Shown: positions 31,764 to 40,481 of the stretch, in pieces
How positions within the stretch are numbered: position 1 is the first letter of the stretch
How the letters are laid out: each line of letters starts with the position of its first letter
NCBI GenBank assembly: GCA_035758925.1
Contig: DASTVV010000005.1
Location: forward strand, 1-57,349
Direction of reading: 5' to 3'
Origin: DASPMP01 sp035758925
Lineage (GTDB): Bacteria > Gemmatimonadota > Gemmatimonadetes > Gemmatimonadales > Gemmatimonadaceae
Length of the DNA stretch: 57,349 bases
The notes under the pieces: generated by a model
Told to the model about the DNA's origin: nothing
The model's database searches: none
What the model saw: the letters and a program-made list of their open reading frames with translations, nothing else
Position numbers and translations under genes: made by a program

Positions 31764-34277
31764 CTAGTCTGACCGCAACGCCACATTGGGATCGACGCGC
31801 GCAGCGCGCCTCGCCGGCACCCAGCTGGCCGCGATCGCGACGAGGACGAGCACCGTCACCACGAACCCGAACACGGCAGGATCGTTCGGCGCCACGTCGA
31901 ACAGCAGCGGCTTCACCCACTTCCCGGCCCAGAGCGCGCCGATGGCGCCGATCGTGACTCCGATTCCGACCACCCGCAGTCCGTCCTTCACGACGAGGCG
32001 CGCGACGTCGGCAGCCTGAGCGCCGAGTGCGCGACGCACGCCCAGCTCGTGCGTCCGCTGGGTCACGTTGTAGGCGATCACGCTGTACAGACCGATCGCC
32101 GCGAGGACCAGCGCGAGCGATCCGAACGCGACGAACATCGTCGCACCCAGCTGCCACGAACGCTTTTGCCCGCCGATGATGTCGGTGAACGGAGTGATGG
32201 TGACGTACGAGGCACCGGGCATCTCGCGCTGCAGCGCGCGCCGGAGGGCTTCCTTCACGGTTGCGGCGTCGCCGCTCGACCGCACGAGCAACCCGCCCAT
32301 GTGTGGCCGGGCCTGCGTGATCGGGACGTAGTAGTAGTAGCCTGAATCGGCCGCGAGACTCTGCTCCTTGATGTTCTCGGCGATGCCGACGACCGTCGTG
32401 CACGTCAGCTTGGTTGGATCCGGCGCGTCACGACCGCCACCGAAAATGTTGATCTTGATGCACTGGCCGATGGGATCCCGTCCCGGCCACAGCACCTTGC
32501 CCATCGCGTCGCTCACGACCACGACCCGCGGCGAATTCCAGGTGTCGAAATCGCTGACGCCGCGTCCCCGCAGCAGCCGCGTGCCCATCGTCGTGAAATA
32601 GTCCTGCGACACCATGTTGAGATCGAACTGCCCCAGCCGGCTCACCGTGTCGATGCCTTCGACGAAAAGACTCATGCTCCACGTGCTCCAGAACGGCACG
32701 GCCGCCTGCCGCGTCGCCGCCTGAACGCCCGGAACAGTCCTGGCCGTTCGCAACAATCGCTCGCGCAGCTCGATGGACGCGACGCTGTCGATGTTCACGC
32801 CCCTCATGTTGAGGCCCACGAGCATGATCGGATCGACGTCATACCCCAGACGGATGGCCTGGACGTTCCGCATGCTGCGCACGAAGAGTCCGGCGCCGAT
32901 CAACAACGCCACGGACAGCGCACCCTGAAGTATCAGCAGCGCGAGTCGCGTGCGGGAGCGCGTATACGTCCCTTCGCGCGCGCCGGCTTTCAGGTCCGCG
33001 GTGAGATCGGCACGAGTCGCCTGGAGCACGGGTGCCAATCCCGTCAGCAGGCCGACGACGACTGCGACGATGGCCGCGAACAGGACCGTGCGCGGGTCGC
33101 GCAGGCCCGCTGGGGCCTCACTGCGTTCCAGGAGGCCCGAGCGCAGCGCCATGCCGCCCCAATGCGCGACGATCATCCCAACGACGCCACCAGCCGCCGC
33201 GAGCAGCACGCTCTCCGTGAGCAACTGTGAGAGCAACCTTCCCCGACTGACGCCAAGCGCCAGCCGCAGCGCGATCTCGCGTCGGCGGCGCAGCGCACGC
33301 GCAAGCAGCAGGTTGGCGACGTTGGCGCACGCGATCAGTAATACCACCACCGAAACGCCGCCGACCCATGTGGCCACTTTGCCGACCGCGCTCGCGGCCG
33401 GCCCGCGCTCGAACAGGATCGAGCCGGCCTCCGCGCGCGGACGCGAGATCGCGATCGGCTCGGTACGCGGCTGTTCGATGGTCTGCCGCTCGATACTTCT
33501 CACGAGCGCGTTGCTCAGGTCCGCGTTGGCCGCCGCGACGCTCACGCCCGGCTTGCGGCGAACGATCGTGGACATCCAGCCCCAGCTGTACGTAGTCCAC
33601 CAGCTGACGTTGTTCGCGCCCTTGAATCCCGTTCCCGCGGCGTAGCTCGTGATCGGGATGAACACCGCGGGCGGCTTGTCGGCCCACAGCCCGACAAATC
33701 CCGGCGACGAGACGCCGATGATGGTGCAGAGCGTCGGTCCGACCTGGACGGTCGAGCCGAGGACATTACGCGCACCGCCGTATTGCGTCTGCCACATCGC
33801 GTAGCTCAGCACCGCGACCGGCGCGCCGTCCGGCGGTTGATCTTCGGCTTCGGTGAAATAGCGGCCGATGACCGGTGGCGCGTCGAAGAAGGAGAAGAAG
33901 TTCGCGCTGACGACGCCGACGTGCATTTCGCGCGCGGCGTCCCCGACACCCACGGCGAGGTCGCGTGCGCTGTATCCCGCGACCTGCGAGAACGATTTCG
34001 TGAGGGTGGCGACGTCCCGATAGCGGGCGAACTGGCCTCCGAAAGCGGTGCGCTCTTTCCCGCGGAACGTCTGGTAGAAGTAGACCCGATGCGCGGTTGC
34101 GGGATCCTTGAGGAGCGCGGGAGGCCGGAACAACAGCCGATCCACGATGCCGAACATCGCCACGTTCGCGCCGATCCCCAGGCCGATGGTCGCGATGACT
34201 GCGAGCGCGAAGCCGGGCTTTGTCCTCAGGCCGCGCAGCGCGTAGCGAATGTCCTGGACGAGGCTCTCGAGTGTCAT
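31764..34277 (-). CDS. ADOP-type ABC transporter permease (duplicated FtsX/MacB domains)
   Basis: Membrane protein of 837 aa with two copies of the MacB periplasmic-core plus FtsX unit. The first copy starts DIRYALRGLRTKPGFALAVI; FtsX blocks appear as VVLLIACANVANLLLARALRRRREIALRLALG and again as GLYSVIAYNVTQRTHELGVRRALGA. The size and order match the acidobacterial duplicated orphan permease family. No ATPase gene is adjacent, as usual for these orphans. The ATG at 34277 begins the homologous part; an extended upstream frame through repeat A is not credible. Substrate unknown. Confidence 0.9.
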   Translation of the reverse strand: MTLESLVQDIRYALRGLRTKPGFALAVIATIGLGIGANVAMFGIVDRLLFRPPALLKDPATAHRVYFYQTFRGKERTAFGGQFARYRDVATLTKSFSQVAGYSARDLAVGVGDAAREMHVGVVSANFFSFFDAPPVIGRYFTEAEDQPPDGAPVAVLSYAMWQTQYGGARNVLGSTVQVGPTLCTIIGVSSPGFVGLWADKPPAVFIPITSYAAGTGFKGANNVSWWTTYSWGWMSTIVRRKPGVSVAAANADLSNALVRSIERQTIEQPRTEPIAISRPRAEAGSILFERGPAASAVGKVATWVGGVSVVVLLIACANVANLLLARALRRRREIALRLALGVSRGRLLSQLLTESVLLAAAGGVVGMIVAHWGGMALRSGLLERSEAPAGLRDPRTVLFAAIVAVVVGLLTGLAPVLQATRADLTADLKAGAREGTYTRSRTRLALLILQGALSVALLIGAGLFVRSMRNVQAIRLGYDVDPIMLVGLNMRGVNIDSVASIELRERLLRTARTVPGVQAATRQAAVPFWSTWSMSLFVEGIDTVSRLGQFDLNMVSQDYFTTMGTRLLRGRGVSDFDTWNSPRVVVVSDAMGKVLWPGRDPIGQCIKINIFGGGRDAPDPTKLTCTTVVGIAENIKEQSLAADSGYYYYVPITQARPHMGGLLVRSSGDAATVKEALRRALQREMPGASYVTITPFTDIIGGQKRSWQLGATMFVAFGSLALVLAAIGLYSVIAYNVTQRTHELGVRRALGAQAADVARLVVKDGLRVVGIGVTIGAIGALWAGKWVKPLLFDVAPNDPAVFGFVVTVLVLVAIAASWVPARRAARVDPNVALRSD

Positions 34278-34330
34278 GGGGATATGACAGCCTGAGCGCG
34301 ATGAATGGTTGGGTTCAACCGTCCCTCGGC

Positions 34331-34397
34331 CATTCCCGTTGTCCGGTGCCCAGTCAGTTGCCCCTGTCCCATGTGCCCTGTCTCCTGTCCCCGCTCC
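34331..34397 (-). repeat. G-rich dispersed repeat, family A, copy 4
   Basis: Core at 34349-34363 on the minus strand, then G-runs more broken than in copies 2 and 3. The flank CCCCGCTCCAAGAAACGA resembles CCCCGCTCGAAGCTACGA beside copy 3. It lies in the 211-base spacer between the divergent ADOP permease and acidic-protein genes, which otherwise shows only a small GGTTG/CAACC hairpin at 34308-34320. Confidence 0.82.
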
Positions 34398-34488
34398 AAG
34401 AAACGAAATGACTGCGTCCGCAACCAAATGACGCCGCGATGACGCCTTCGATGAACAATCTTCGCGCGTCGTTCTACCGGAGCTACCA

Positions 34489-35037
34489 ATGCCGTACACG
34501 TTGTGGAGCCGCGATCGGCTGCTGGGCGAAACCGAGCTGGACTACGTGCGCTGTTTCGAGAAGCATCGGATGGGTGATTTCCATCCGACCGAGACAGGCG
34601 AGAAGCTCATGCCCGTCATCACCGGGGTCGCCAAGGCTACCCTGAACCTGGCACGGTCGATTTCGAGTGAGCATGACGCCTCTGCCACCGATACGACCGA
34701 GTATGCCGACACCGTGGCGGCGCAGGCACACTACGATGCCCTCGAGCTCGAGCTGCGCGGCCCGGACGGCGCCGTCATCCCCACCGAATGGATCGATGTC
34801 CGCGACCTCGCGTTCCTTCAGGCGCTCGTGGATGAGCGCGAGCGCGAGGAGGACCTCTTCGGCTCGTCAGAGGAGGAAGAGATCGATCCGGAGCTCGAAG
34901 CCGCCATCCAGCACGATCTCGCGATCATCGAGGAGTGGCACGCGAACGATCCGCCGGAGGACGAATCGTGGGAAGAGCCGGAGCCGTTGCGCTATCAGAT
35001 CCAGGTGGGTCTGGTCAGCGACGCCTCGATTCCATGA
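34489..35037 (+). CDS. Acidic protein of unknown function
   Basis: Protein of 182 aa with no family that I recognise. Begins MPYTLWSRDRLLGETELDY, then a polar middle. The C-terminal half is strongly acidic (EREREEDLFGSSEEEEIDPE, and EDESWEEPEPLRYQIQVGLV). No signal peptide or membrane segment. The ATG is preceded by CCGGAGCTACCA, a good ribosome binding site. Codon pattern and start context support a real gene. It is convergent with the PLP enzyme gene. Confidence 0.7.
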   Translation: MPYTLWSRDRLLGETELDYVRCFEKHRMGDFHPTETGEKLMPVITGVAKATLNLARSISSEHDASATDTTEYADTVAAQAHYDALELELRGPDGAVIPTEWIDVRDLAFLQALVDEREREEDLFGSSEEEEIDPELEAAIQHDLAIIEEWHANDPPEDESWEEPEPLRYQIQVGLVSDASIP

Positions 35038-35065
35038 ACCTCAGACCGCCGCGGCGCGGCCGACT

Positions 35066-36088
35066 TCACAACTCGCCGTTCAGGATTCGGCGTAATACCG
35101 TCGTGTCGATATTGCCGCCGGAGAACACGACACCGACACGCTGGCCGCGCAGCTTGTCGCGCAACTTGAGTGCGGCCGCTACGCCCAGGGCGCCGGCGCC
35201 CTCGACCAGGTTGTGCGTCAGCCTGAGAATCAGCCGGATGGTCTCGGCGAGCTCGGCGTCGGTCACCGTGACGAAATCGGTCAGCCCTTCCCGTAGCGTG
35301 GCGAACGTCAGCGCGTACGGCTGGCGCGTCGCGACGCCCTCGGCGAACGTGTCGGCGCGTTCCGTTTGCAGCGGCGTCCGCGCGTGCCACGAGTCGTGAA
35401 TCGCGGACGCACCCGCGCACTGGGCGCCGTACACCCGGAGCTTCGGTGCCAGCTCGCGCGCGACCGTCAACGCGCCAACCGACTGCGAGCCGCCGCCAAC
35501 CGCGATCACGATCGCGTCGAGGCCGCCCGATTGCTCGATCATCTCGAGCGACATCGTCGCCGCGCCCGTCACGACGCGTGGGTCGTTCGTGGAGTGCGCG
35601 ATGGCGCTGCCCTCCTCACGAGCGATGCGGAACATCGCCTGGACTGCGTCGTCGTAGTCCCGGCCTTCCTCGACGACGCGGGCACCCCATCCGCGCATCG
35701 CTGCGCCCTTTTCCGGGTTGTTTCCCACCGGGACGCAGATGGTGGCGCGAACGCCGAGCAGTGATGCCGCGTAGGCGACGCCCTGGCCGTGGTTGCCGGT
35801 GGACGCCGCGACGACTCCTCGCGCGCGTTCTTCGGCCGGCAGTCCCGTGATGAACGACAGGCCGTTGCGCACCTTGAACGAACCAGTCGGCTGGTGATTC
35901 TCGTGCTTCACCAGCAGCGAGGTGCCGCCTCCGATGTGCTGGTCCAGCAGCGGGTAGTGTCGCAACGGCGTCGGCACGAGGAACGGCGCCAGTCGCTCCC
36001 GCGTCGCGAGGATGTCCGCAAAGGACACTGGCCACGGTGGGGCGGGCTCGGACAGCGTCAACGGCATCGTGTGCGCGCGTGCACTCAT
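35066..36088 (-). CDS. Threonine/serine dehydratase-like PLP enzyme (fold type II)
   Basis: PLP-dependent ammonia-lyase family protein of 340 aa. The cofactor lysine is in TGSFKVRN, the asparagine loop is ASTGNHGQGVAYAA, and the phosphate-binding loop reads AVGGGSQSVGAL rather than the common GGGGL. The C-terminus VVFSGGNIDTTVL is conserved. There is no ACT regulatory domain, so it resembles catabolic threonine dehydratases or serine racemase-like enzymes. The ATG at 36088 has GGGGA 6 bases upstream; a GTG at 36103 is an alternative. It follows the CopC-CopD gene on the same strand. Confidence 0.87.
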   Translation of the reverse strand: MSARAHTMPLTLSEPAPPWPVSFADILATRERLAPFLVPTPLRHYPLLDQHIGGGTSLLVKHENHQPTGSFKVRNGLSFITGLPAEERARGVVAASTGNHGQGVAYAASLLGVRATICVPVGNNPEKGAAMRGWGARVVEEGRDYDDAVQAMFRIAREEGSAIAHSTNDPRVVTGAATMSLEMIEQSGGLDAIVIAVGGGSQSVGALTVARELAPKLRVYGAQCAGASAIHDSWHARTPLQTERADTFAEGVATRQPYALTFATLREGLTDFVTVTDAELAETIRLILRLTHNLVEGAGALGVAAALKLRDKLRGQRVGVVFSGGNIDTTVLRRILNGEL

Positions 36089-36116
36089 GACAAGTCCCCG
36101 CACAACCTGGCGAAGA

Positions 36117-37499
36117 TCATGGGCTCACCATCTCGCTGGGCACTGGCGTCGTGACCAGAACCGTCGTCACGGCGATCACGACAGCGGCGAACAGCAGCTC
36201 GAGCGTGCCGGTGCGACGAATGCGTCGTGTGCCCGCCGCGGCGCCAAGCGCGTGTCGCGTCCTGACCGCGTTGTAGAATCCCATTCCAGCCACGAGTGCC
36301 ACCCATGCAACCTTCCAGAGAAGGGTCTGTCCGTAGGTAGTGCTCCACAAGGCACCCACGCTGCCCAGACGAAGCAAGGCGGTGCCCGCGCCCATGATGA
36401 CGACGATCGGCGCGCAAAAGAGCGCCAACGGATGAAACGAGTTCACCAGCGCGCTCACGGCCGCGTCCTGATTCCCGTTCGGCAATCGTCGCATGGCTGG
36501 AATGCCGGCGATCAGCACCATGAGCAATCCTCCCAGCCAGACACCTGCTGCGAGGACGTGCATGACGTCGAGGACCACGTTGGCGACGAAATGCTGGCTG
36601 GCCGCGGCGTGCCCCGAGAGCGCGGGCGACAACGCCATGCCAAGCGCGCCGGTGAGCGCGAGCGGCGTTCCGACGGTAACGCTTTTTCGCGACACCGTCC
36701 ATCCGATGGCGAGCAGGATCGAGCCGATCACGCCGAACAGCCAACCGATGCCCCAGGTCGTGCTCGTGATCATGGGCCGGAGCTGCGCGGGGTTCATCGC
36801 GTCGGCCGCGCCATGCACCGCGACGGACTCGGTGTACAGTCGCACGAGTGCCGACACGACATAGAGGATCAGGATGCTGGAGCCCAGCTGGCGCGCACGA
36901 TCGGCGGCCTCGGCGGTCGGGACGCCACGCGCCGCCAGCGGCGGCAGCACTCCGTGCCGGAAGCCCAGGGCACCGAGCACGGTGAGCAGCGCGACGAATT
37001 CCATCCAGCGCACCGAGTGATACTCCGAATGTTCGGCATGCGCTTCCGGCTGCGGCGTGTGGTGCGATGCCGTGGCCGTCGAGTCGGCGACCGATGGAGT
37101 GGCCACGACCGACGAAGCGCCCGTGCCAGCGATGGAGAACGCGAAATCGCCGCGAATGGGATGACCATCGGCGCTGGCCGTCTGCCACTCCACACGGTAG
37201 GTACCCGGCGTGATCGCTCCACGGATGTCCGCGTGAAAGCCCATTCCCGTGTCGGCCACCAGCTTGTCGAGCGTGACCTCACCGTTGGGACCGATCAGTC
37301 GGATTCTGGAAAACGGCAGTTGTGGACGCGCCGTGAACCAGAGCGTGATGCGCGTCGGCGCCGTGGACAGGCGGCTGTCTTTTGCGGGATCGGAGGCCTT
37401 GAGAGCGGTGTGTGCGTCCGCGATCGATGGAAACAGCAGCAACGCGAGCAACGCGAGCACACCGGCCAGCAGGCGCAACGGGAGGGTCGAGCGCGGCAT
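36117..37499 (-). CDS. CopC-CopD fusion, copper resistance/uptake membrane protein
   Basis: Protein of 460 aa. A signal peptide (LRLLAGVLALLALLLF) precedes a CopC domain whose first mature residue is the copper-ligand His (ADAHTALKASDPA), with GHPIRGDFAFSI near its end. A His-rich linker follows (ASHHTPQPEAHAEHSEYH). The CopD part has about eight membrane helices, with DVMHVLAAGVWLGGL. Such fusions (YcnJ-like) bind copper in the periplasm and move it across the membrane. The ATG at 37499 starts the signal peptide. It is divergent from the NicO-like gene. Confidence 0.88.
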   Translation of the reverse strand: MPRSTLPLRLLAGVLALLALLLFPSIADAHTALKASDPAKDSRLSTAPTRITLWFTARPQLPFSRIRLIGPNGEVTLDKLVADTGMGFHADIRGAITPGTYRVEWQTASADGHPIRGDFAFSIAGTGASSVVATPSVADSTATASHHTPQPEAHAEHSEYHSVRWMEFVALLTVLGALGFRHGVLPPLAARGVPTAEAADRARQLGSSILILYVVSALVRLYTESVAVHGAADAMNPAQLRPMITSTTWGIGWLFGVIGSILLAIGWTVSRKSVTVGTPLALTGALGMALSPALSGHAAASQHFVANVVLDVMHVLAAGVWLGGLLMVLIAGIPAMRRLPNGNQDAAVSALVNSFHPLALFCAPIVVIMGAGTALLRLGSVGALWSTTYGQTLLWKVAWVALVAGMGFYNAVRTRHALGAAAGTRRIRRTGTLELLFAAVVIAVTTVLVTTPVPSEMVSP

Positions 37500-37570
37500 T
37501 GGTCGTGGAAGATGATACGCGACTATCTTCAGGCCAACCCCGTACGACAGACCGCGGCGCCAACACAACG

Positions 37571-38209
37571 ATGAGTTTTCTGCCCTCACTCGCGCTGGGC
37601 TTTGTGCTTGGCGTGCGACACGCGACCGACGCCGACCACATCGCCGCGATCGGAACGATCGTCTCGGGCGGACGGTCGGTTCGCGCCGCCGCGCTGGTAG
37701 GCGGCGCGTGGGGCGTCGGCCACTCCGTCAGCGTACTGCTCGTGGGCGGAGCACTGGTGGTGCTGCGGCTACCGATGCCGGTTCGCGTCGCGCTCGCGCT
37801 GGAATTCGCCGTCGCCCTCATGCTCATCGCGTTGGGCGTTCGGTCGCTGCTCGCGCGCGGACATCACGCATCGGCGCACTCGACCGCGCGTCCGTTGGCC
37901 GTTGGCGTCATGCACGGGCTCGCGGGATCCGCGGTGCTTGCGCTCCTCGTGCTTGGCGCGACCTCCAGCGCAGCCACCGCCGCGATGTACCTCGTGTGCT
38001 TCTGCATCGGCACGATCGCCGGCATGGCCCTGATCACGGCGCTGCTCGCACTGCCGGCCCGACTCAGCGCCGCTGGCGCGGTCCGCATCGATCGATTGGT
38101 GCGGGTCGGTGCTGGTGTGGCCAGCATCGGCATCGGGCTCGTCATGGCACATCGGATCGGCGTGCGCGACGGGCTGTTTGCCGCGACACCGACGCTGCCG
38201 CACGAGTGA
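37571..38209 (+). CDS. NicO/NiCoT-like nickel-cobalt permease family protein
   Basis: Membrane protein of 212 aa with about six hydrophobic helices. The first contains GVRHATDADHIAAI, the HxxxxDH motif that binds Ni2+ or Co2+ in NiCoT and RcnA/UreH-type transporters. The second family motif is not evident and the protein is shorter than HoxN. A divergent CopC-CopD gene makes metal handling the likely theme. Its stop overlaps the mutY GTG (GTGA). Cobalt supply would fit the two B12-related genes in the window, but this is inference. Confidence 0.78.
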   Translation: MSFLPSLALGFVLGVRHATDADHIAAIGTIVSGGRSVRAAALVGGAWGVGHSVSVLLVGGALVVLRLPMPVRVALALEFAVALMLIALGVRSLLARGHHASAHSTARPLAVGVMHGLAGSAVLALLVLGATSSAATAAMYLVCFCIGTIAGMALITALLALPARLSAAGAVRIDRLVRVGAGVASIGIGLVMAHRIGVRDGLFAATPTLPHE

Positions 38210-38931
38210 GCGCGCGCGCGCGGCGCGCAGTCATCGATCGCAAGCGGGCCACGCGCTTCAGCCGGGCGTTGCGCGCATGGTTCCGGAAGCGCGGGCGCGC
38301 CCTTCCCTGGCGCGAGACGCGCGATCCGTATCGCGTGCTCGTGTCGGAGACGATGCTCCAGCAGACGCAGGTGTCGCGGGTCGTCGGCTACTACGGTCGG
38401 TTCATCGATCGATTTCCCACGCTGGAAGCCCTGGCGAATGCGCCGGCAGGGAGAGTGCGCGAGAGCTGGGAGGGACTCGGCTACTACGCCAGGGCGAGAA
38501 ACCTTCACGCGCTCGCGAAACGCGTATCCGTCCTGCCTTCCGATCCGGCGATGCTGCGACGGTTGCCTGGCATCGGGCCGTACACGGCCGGCGCGGTCGC
38601 GTCGTTCGCGTTCGAGCGGCGTGCCGCGCTGGTGGACACGAACGTCGGGCGCGTGCTGCGGCGCGTGTTCGCGCCCCGGGCGGACTTCAAGACCTCACGC
38701 GGACAGAAGCGGCTGTGGTCGATCGCGGAAACGATCCTGCCGAGGACCGGCGCTGCAACCTGGACGCACAATCAGGCGCTGATGGAGCTCGGGGCACTGG
38801 TCTGCACGGCTCGAGTCGCCCGGTGCGAGACGTGTCCGGTTCGGGGACTGTGCGCGACGGGCGGAGCTGCACCTTCGCGCGACGAGCCGCGCAGGTCGGG
38901 ATCCGTGCGCAAGCGGCCGCGTACGTCATAG
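38206..38931 (+). CDS. mutY: A/G-specific adenine glycosylase MutY, short form
   Basis: Base-excision repair enzyme that removes adenine mispaired with 8-oxoguanine; 241 aa. Catalytic Glu48 lies in SETMLQQTQV, the helix-hairpin-helix is LPGIGPYTAGAV, and Asp144 in LVDTNVGRVL completes the active site. The 4Fe-4S ligands are Cys200, 207, 210 and 216 (C-x6-C-x2-C-x5-C). The protein ends about 25 residues later, so the C-terminal MutT-like domain that reads 8-oxoguanine in typical MutY (about 350 aa) is absent. GTG start, overlapping the upstream stop. Confidence 0.9.
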   Translation: MSARARRAVIDRKRATRFSRALRAWFRKRGRALPWRETRDPYRVLVSETMLQQTQVSRVVGYYGRFIDRFPTLEALANAPAGRVRESWEGLGYYARARNLHALAKRVSVLPSDPAMLRRLPGIGPYTAGAVASFAFERRAALVDTNVGRVLRRVFAPRADFKTSRGQKRLWSIAETILPRTGAATWTHNQALMELGALVCTARVARCETCPVRGLCATGGAAPSRDEPRRSGSVRKRPRTS

Positions 38932-39008
38932 GTCCACTCGCAAGCGGCGCGCGGAATTGTATCGGCCGGACCAGCGCACGCAGCTGTACCTGCAGCCCCG
39001 GCGCGAAT

Positions 39009-40391
39009 CTACTTTCTCGATCTCGGAAACTTGTTCGTCAGCGTCCCCGTGTACGCCCGCTCCGCCGGCCCGACATAGATCTGCCGGGGGCGCGCGATCT
39101 TCTGCTCCTTGTCGTTGAGCATCTCTTCCCACTGTGCCAGCCACCCCGCCGTACGCGCCACGGCGAACAGCACCGTGAAGAAGTCGGTCGGGAATGCCAT
39201 CGAGCGGTAGATGAGACCCGTGTAGAAGTCGACGTTCGGGTACAGCTTCCGCGACACGAAGTAATCGTCGTTCAGCGCCGCTTCCTCGAGCTTGAGCGCG
39301 ATCTCGAGGTCCTTGTCCATACCCACCTGCTCGAACACGTCGTAGGCGAGCTTCTTCACGATCTTGGCGCGCGGATCATAGCTCTTGTACACGCGATGCC
39401 CGAAGCCCATCAGGCGGCTGCCCTTTCCGCCCTTCACGTCGTCGATGAACGCCGGAACGTTCTTTGGATCGCCAATCTCGTTGATCATCCGCAGCACGGC
39501 TTCGTTCGCGCCGCCGTGAAGCGGGCCATAGAGCGCCGCGATGCCCGCCGCGACGGCCGAGAACGGGTCCACGTGCGATGAACCGACGGCGCGCACCGCA
39601 TTGGTCGAGCAGTTCTGCTCGTGATCCGCGTGGAGGATGAACAACACCTCGAGCGCCTTCACGAAGATCGGGTTGGCCTCGTACTTCGGCTCCGACATCC
39701 GCGCCACCATCGAGAGGAAATTCTCGACGAAGCTCAGGTCGTTGTCCGGATAGATGAACGGAAGGCCCTTGGCGTGGCGATAGATGAAAGCGGCCAGCGT
39801 CGGGACTTTCGCCAGGAGGCGGATGATCGAGATGTTCCGCGCCTTCGGGTCGTGAATGTTCTTGGCTTCCGGATAGAATGACGAGAGCGCGGCGACCGTG
39901 GCCGTGAGCATCGACATCGGATGCGCGTCGTATCGGAAGCCGCGCATGAATTCCTTGATGTTCTCGTGCACGTACGTGTGGAACGTGATGTCGTGCACCC
40001 ACTGGTCGTATTCCTTCTGGTTGGGCAGCTCCCCGTGCCGCAGCAGCCACGCCACCTCGAGGAACGTCGCCTGATCGGCGAGCTGCTCGATGGGATAACC
40101 GCGGTATCGCAGGATGCCCTTGTCCCCGTCGATGAACGTGATGGCGCTCTTGCACGACGCCGTGTTCATGAAGGCGGGGTCGTACGTCATCAGGCCGAAT
40201 TCGTTCGCGTCGGCCTTGACCTGGCGCAGGTCCATCGCGCGGATGGCGGTGTCGCCCTCGGTGCCTGGCTCGAGTATCTGAACAGGATACGACTTGCCGG
40301 TGCGACCGTCCTTGATGTCCAGCGCGGCCGGTGTCGCTGCCCCGGGCGCGGCGCCAGGCTTGGCGGCCGTCGCCTCCTTCGTGGTGCTCAT
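39009..40391 (-). CDS. gltA: Citrate synthase
   Basis: First enzyme of the TCA cycle: acetyl-CoA plus oxaloacetate to citrate. 460 aa, with a disordered Ala/Pro N-terminus of about 25 residues. Catalytic and substrate residues are in LHADHEQNCSTNAVR, GPLHGGANEAVL and GFGHRVYKSYDPRA; SCKSAITFIDGDKGILRYRG is the hexameric-type N-terminal block. The ATG follows GGGAG with 8-base spacing, one of the best ribosome binding sites here. Convergent with mutY; the 77-base spacer has no clear terminator. Confidence 0.96.
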   Translation of the reverse strand: MSTTKEATAAKPGAAPGAATPAALDIKDGRTGKSYPVQILEPGTEGDTAIRAMDLRQVKADANEFGLMTYDPAFMNTASCKSAITFIDGDKGILRYRGYPIEQLADQATFLEVAWLLRHGELPNQKEYDQWVHDITFHTYVHENIKEFMRGFRYDAHPMSMLTATVAALSSFYPEAKNIHDPKARNISIIRLLAKVPTLAAFIYRHAKGLPFIYPDNDLSFVENFLSMVARMSEPKYEANPIFVKALEVLFILHADHEQNCSTNAVRAVGSSHVDPFSAVAAGIAALYGPLHGGANEAVLRMINEIGDPKNVPAFIDDVKGGKGSRLMGFGHRVYKSYDPRAKIVKKLAYDVFEQVGMDKDLEIALKLEEAALNDDYFVSRKLYPNVDFYTGLIYRSMAFPTDFFTVLFAVARTAGWLAQWEEMLNDKEQKIARPRQIYVGPAERAYTGTLTNKFPRSRK

Positions 40392-40481
40392 GCTACGTTC
40401 TCCCTGGGATTATTGCGCGCGGTGATCTCGTGCGCGCGCCAGCAATCTATTGGCACGCCTCGCCTCATTCCATCGGCACCA

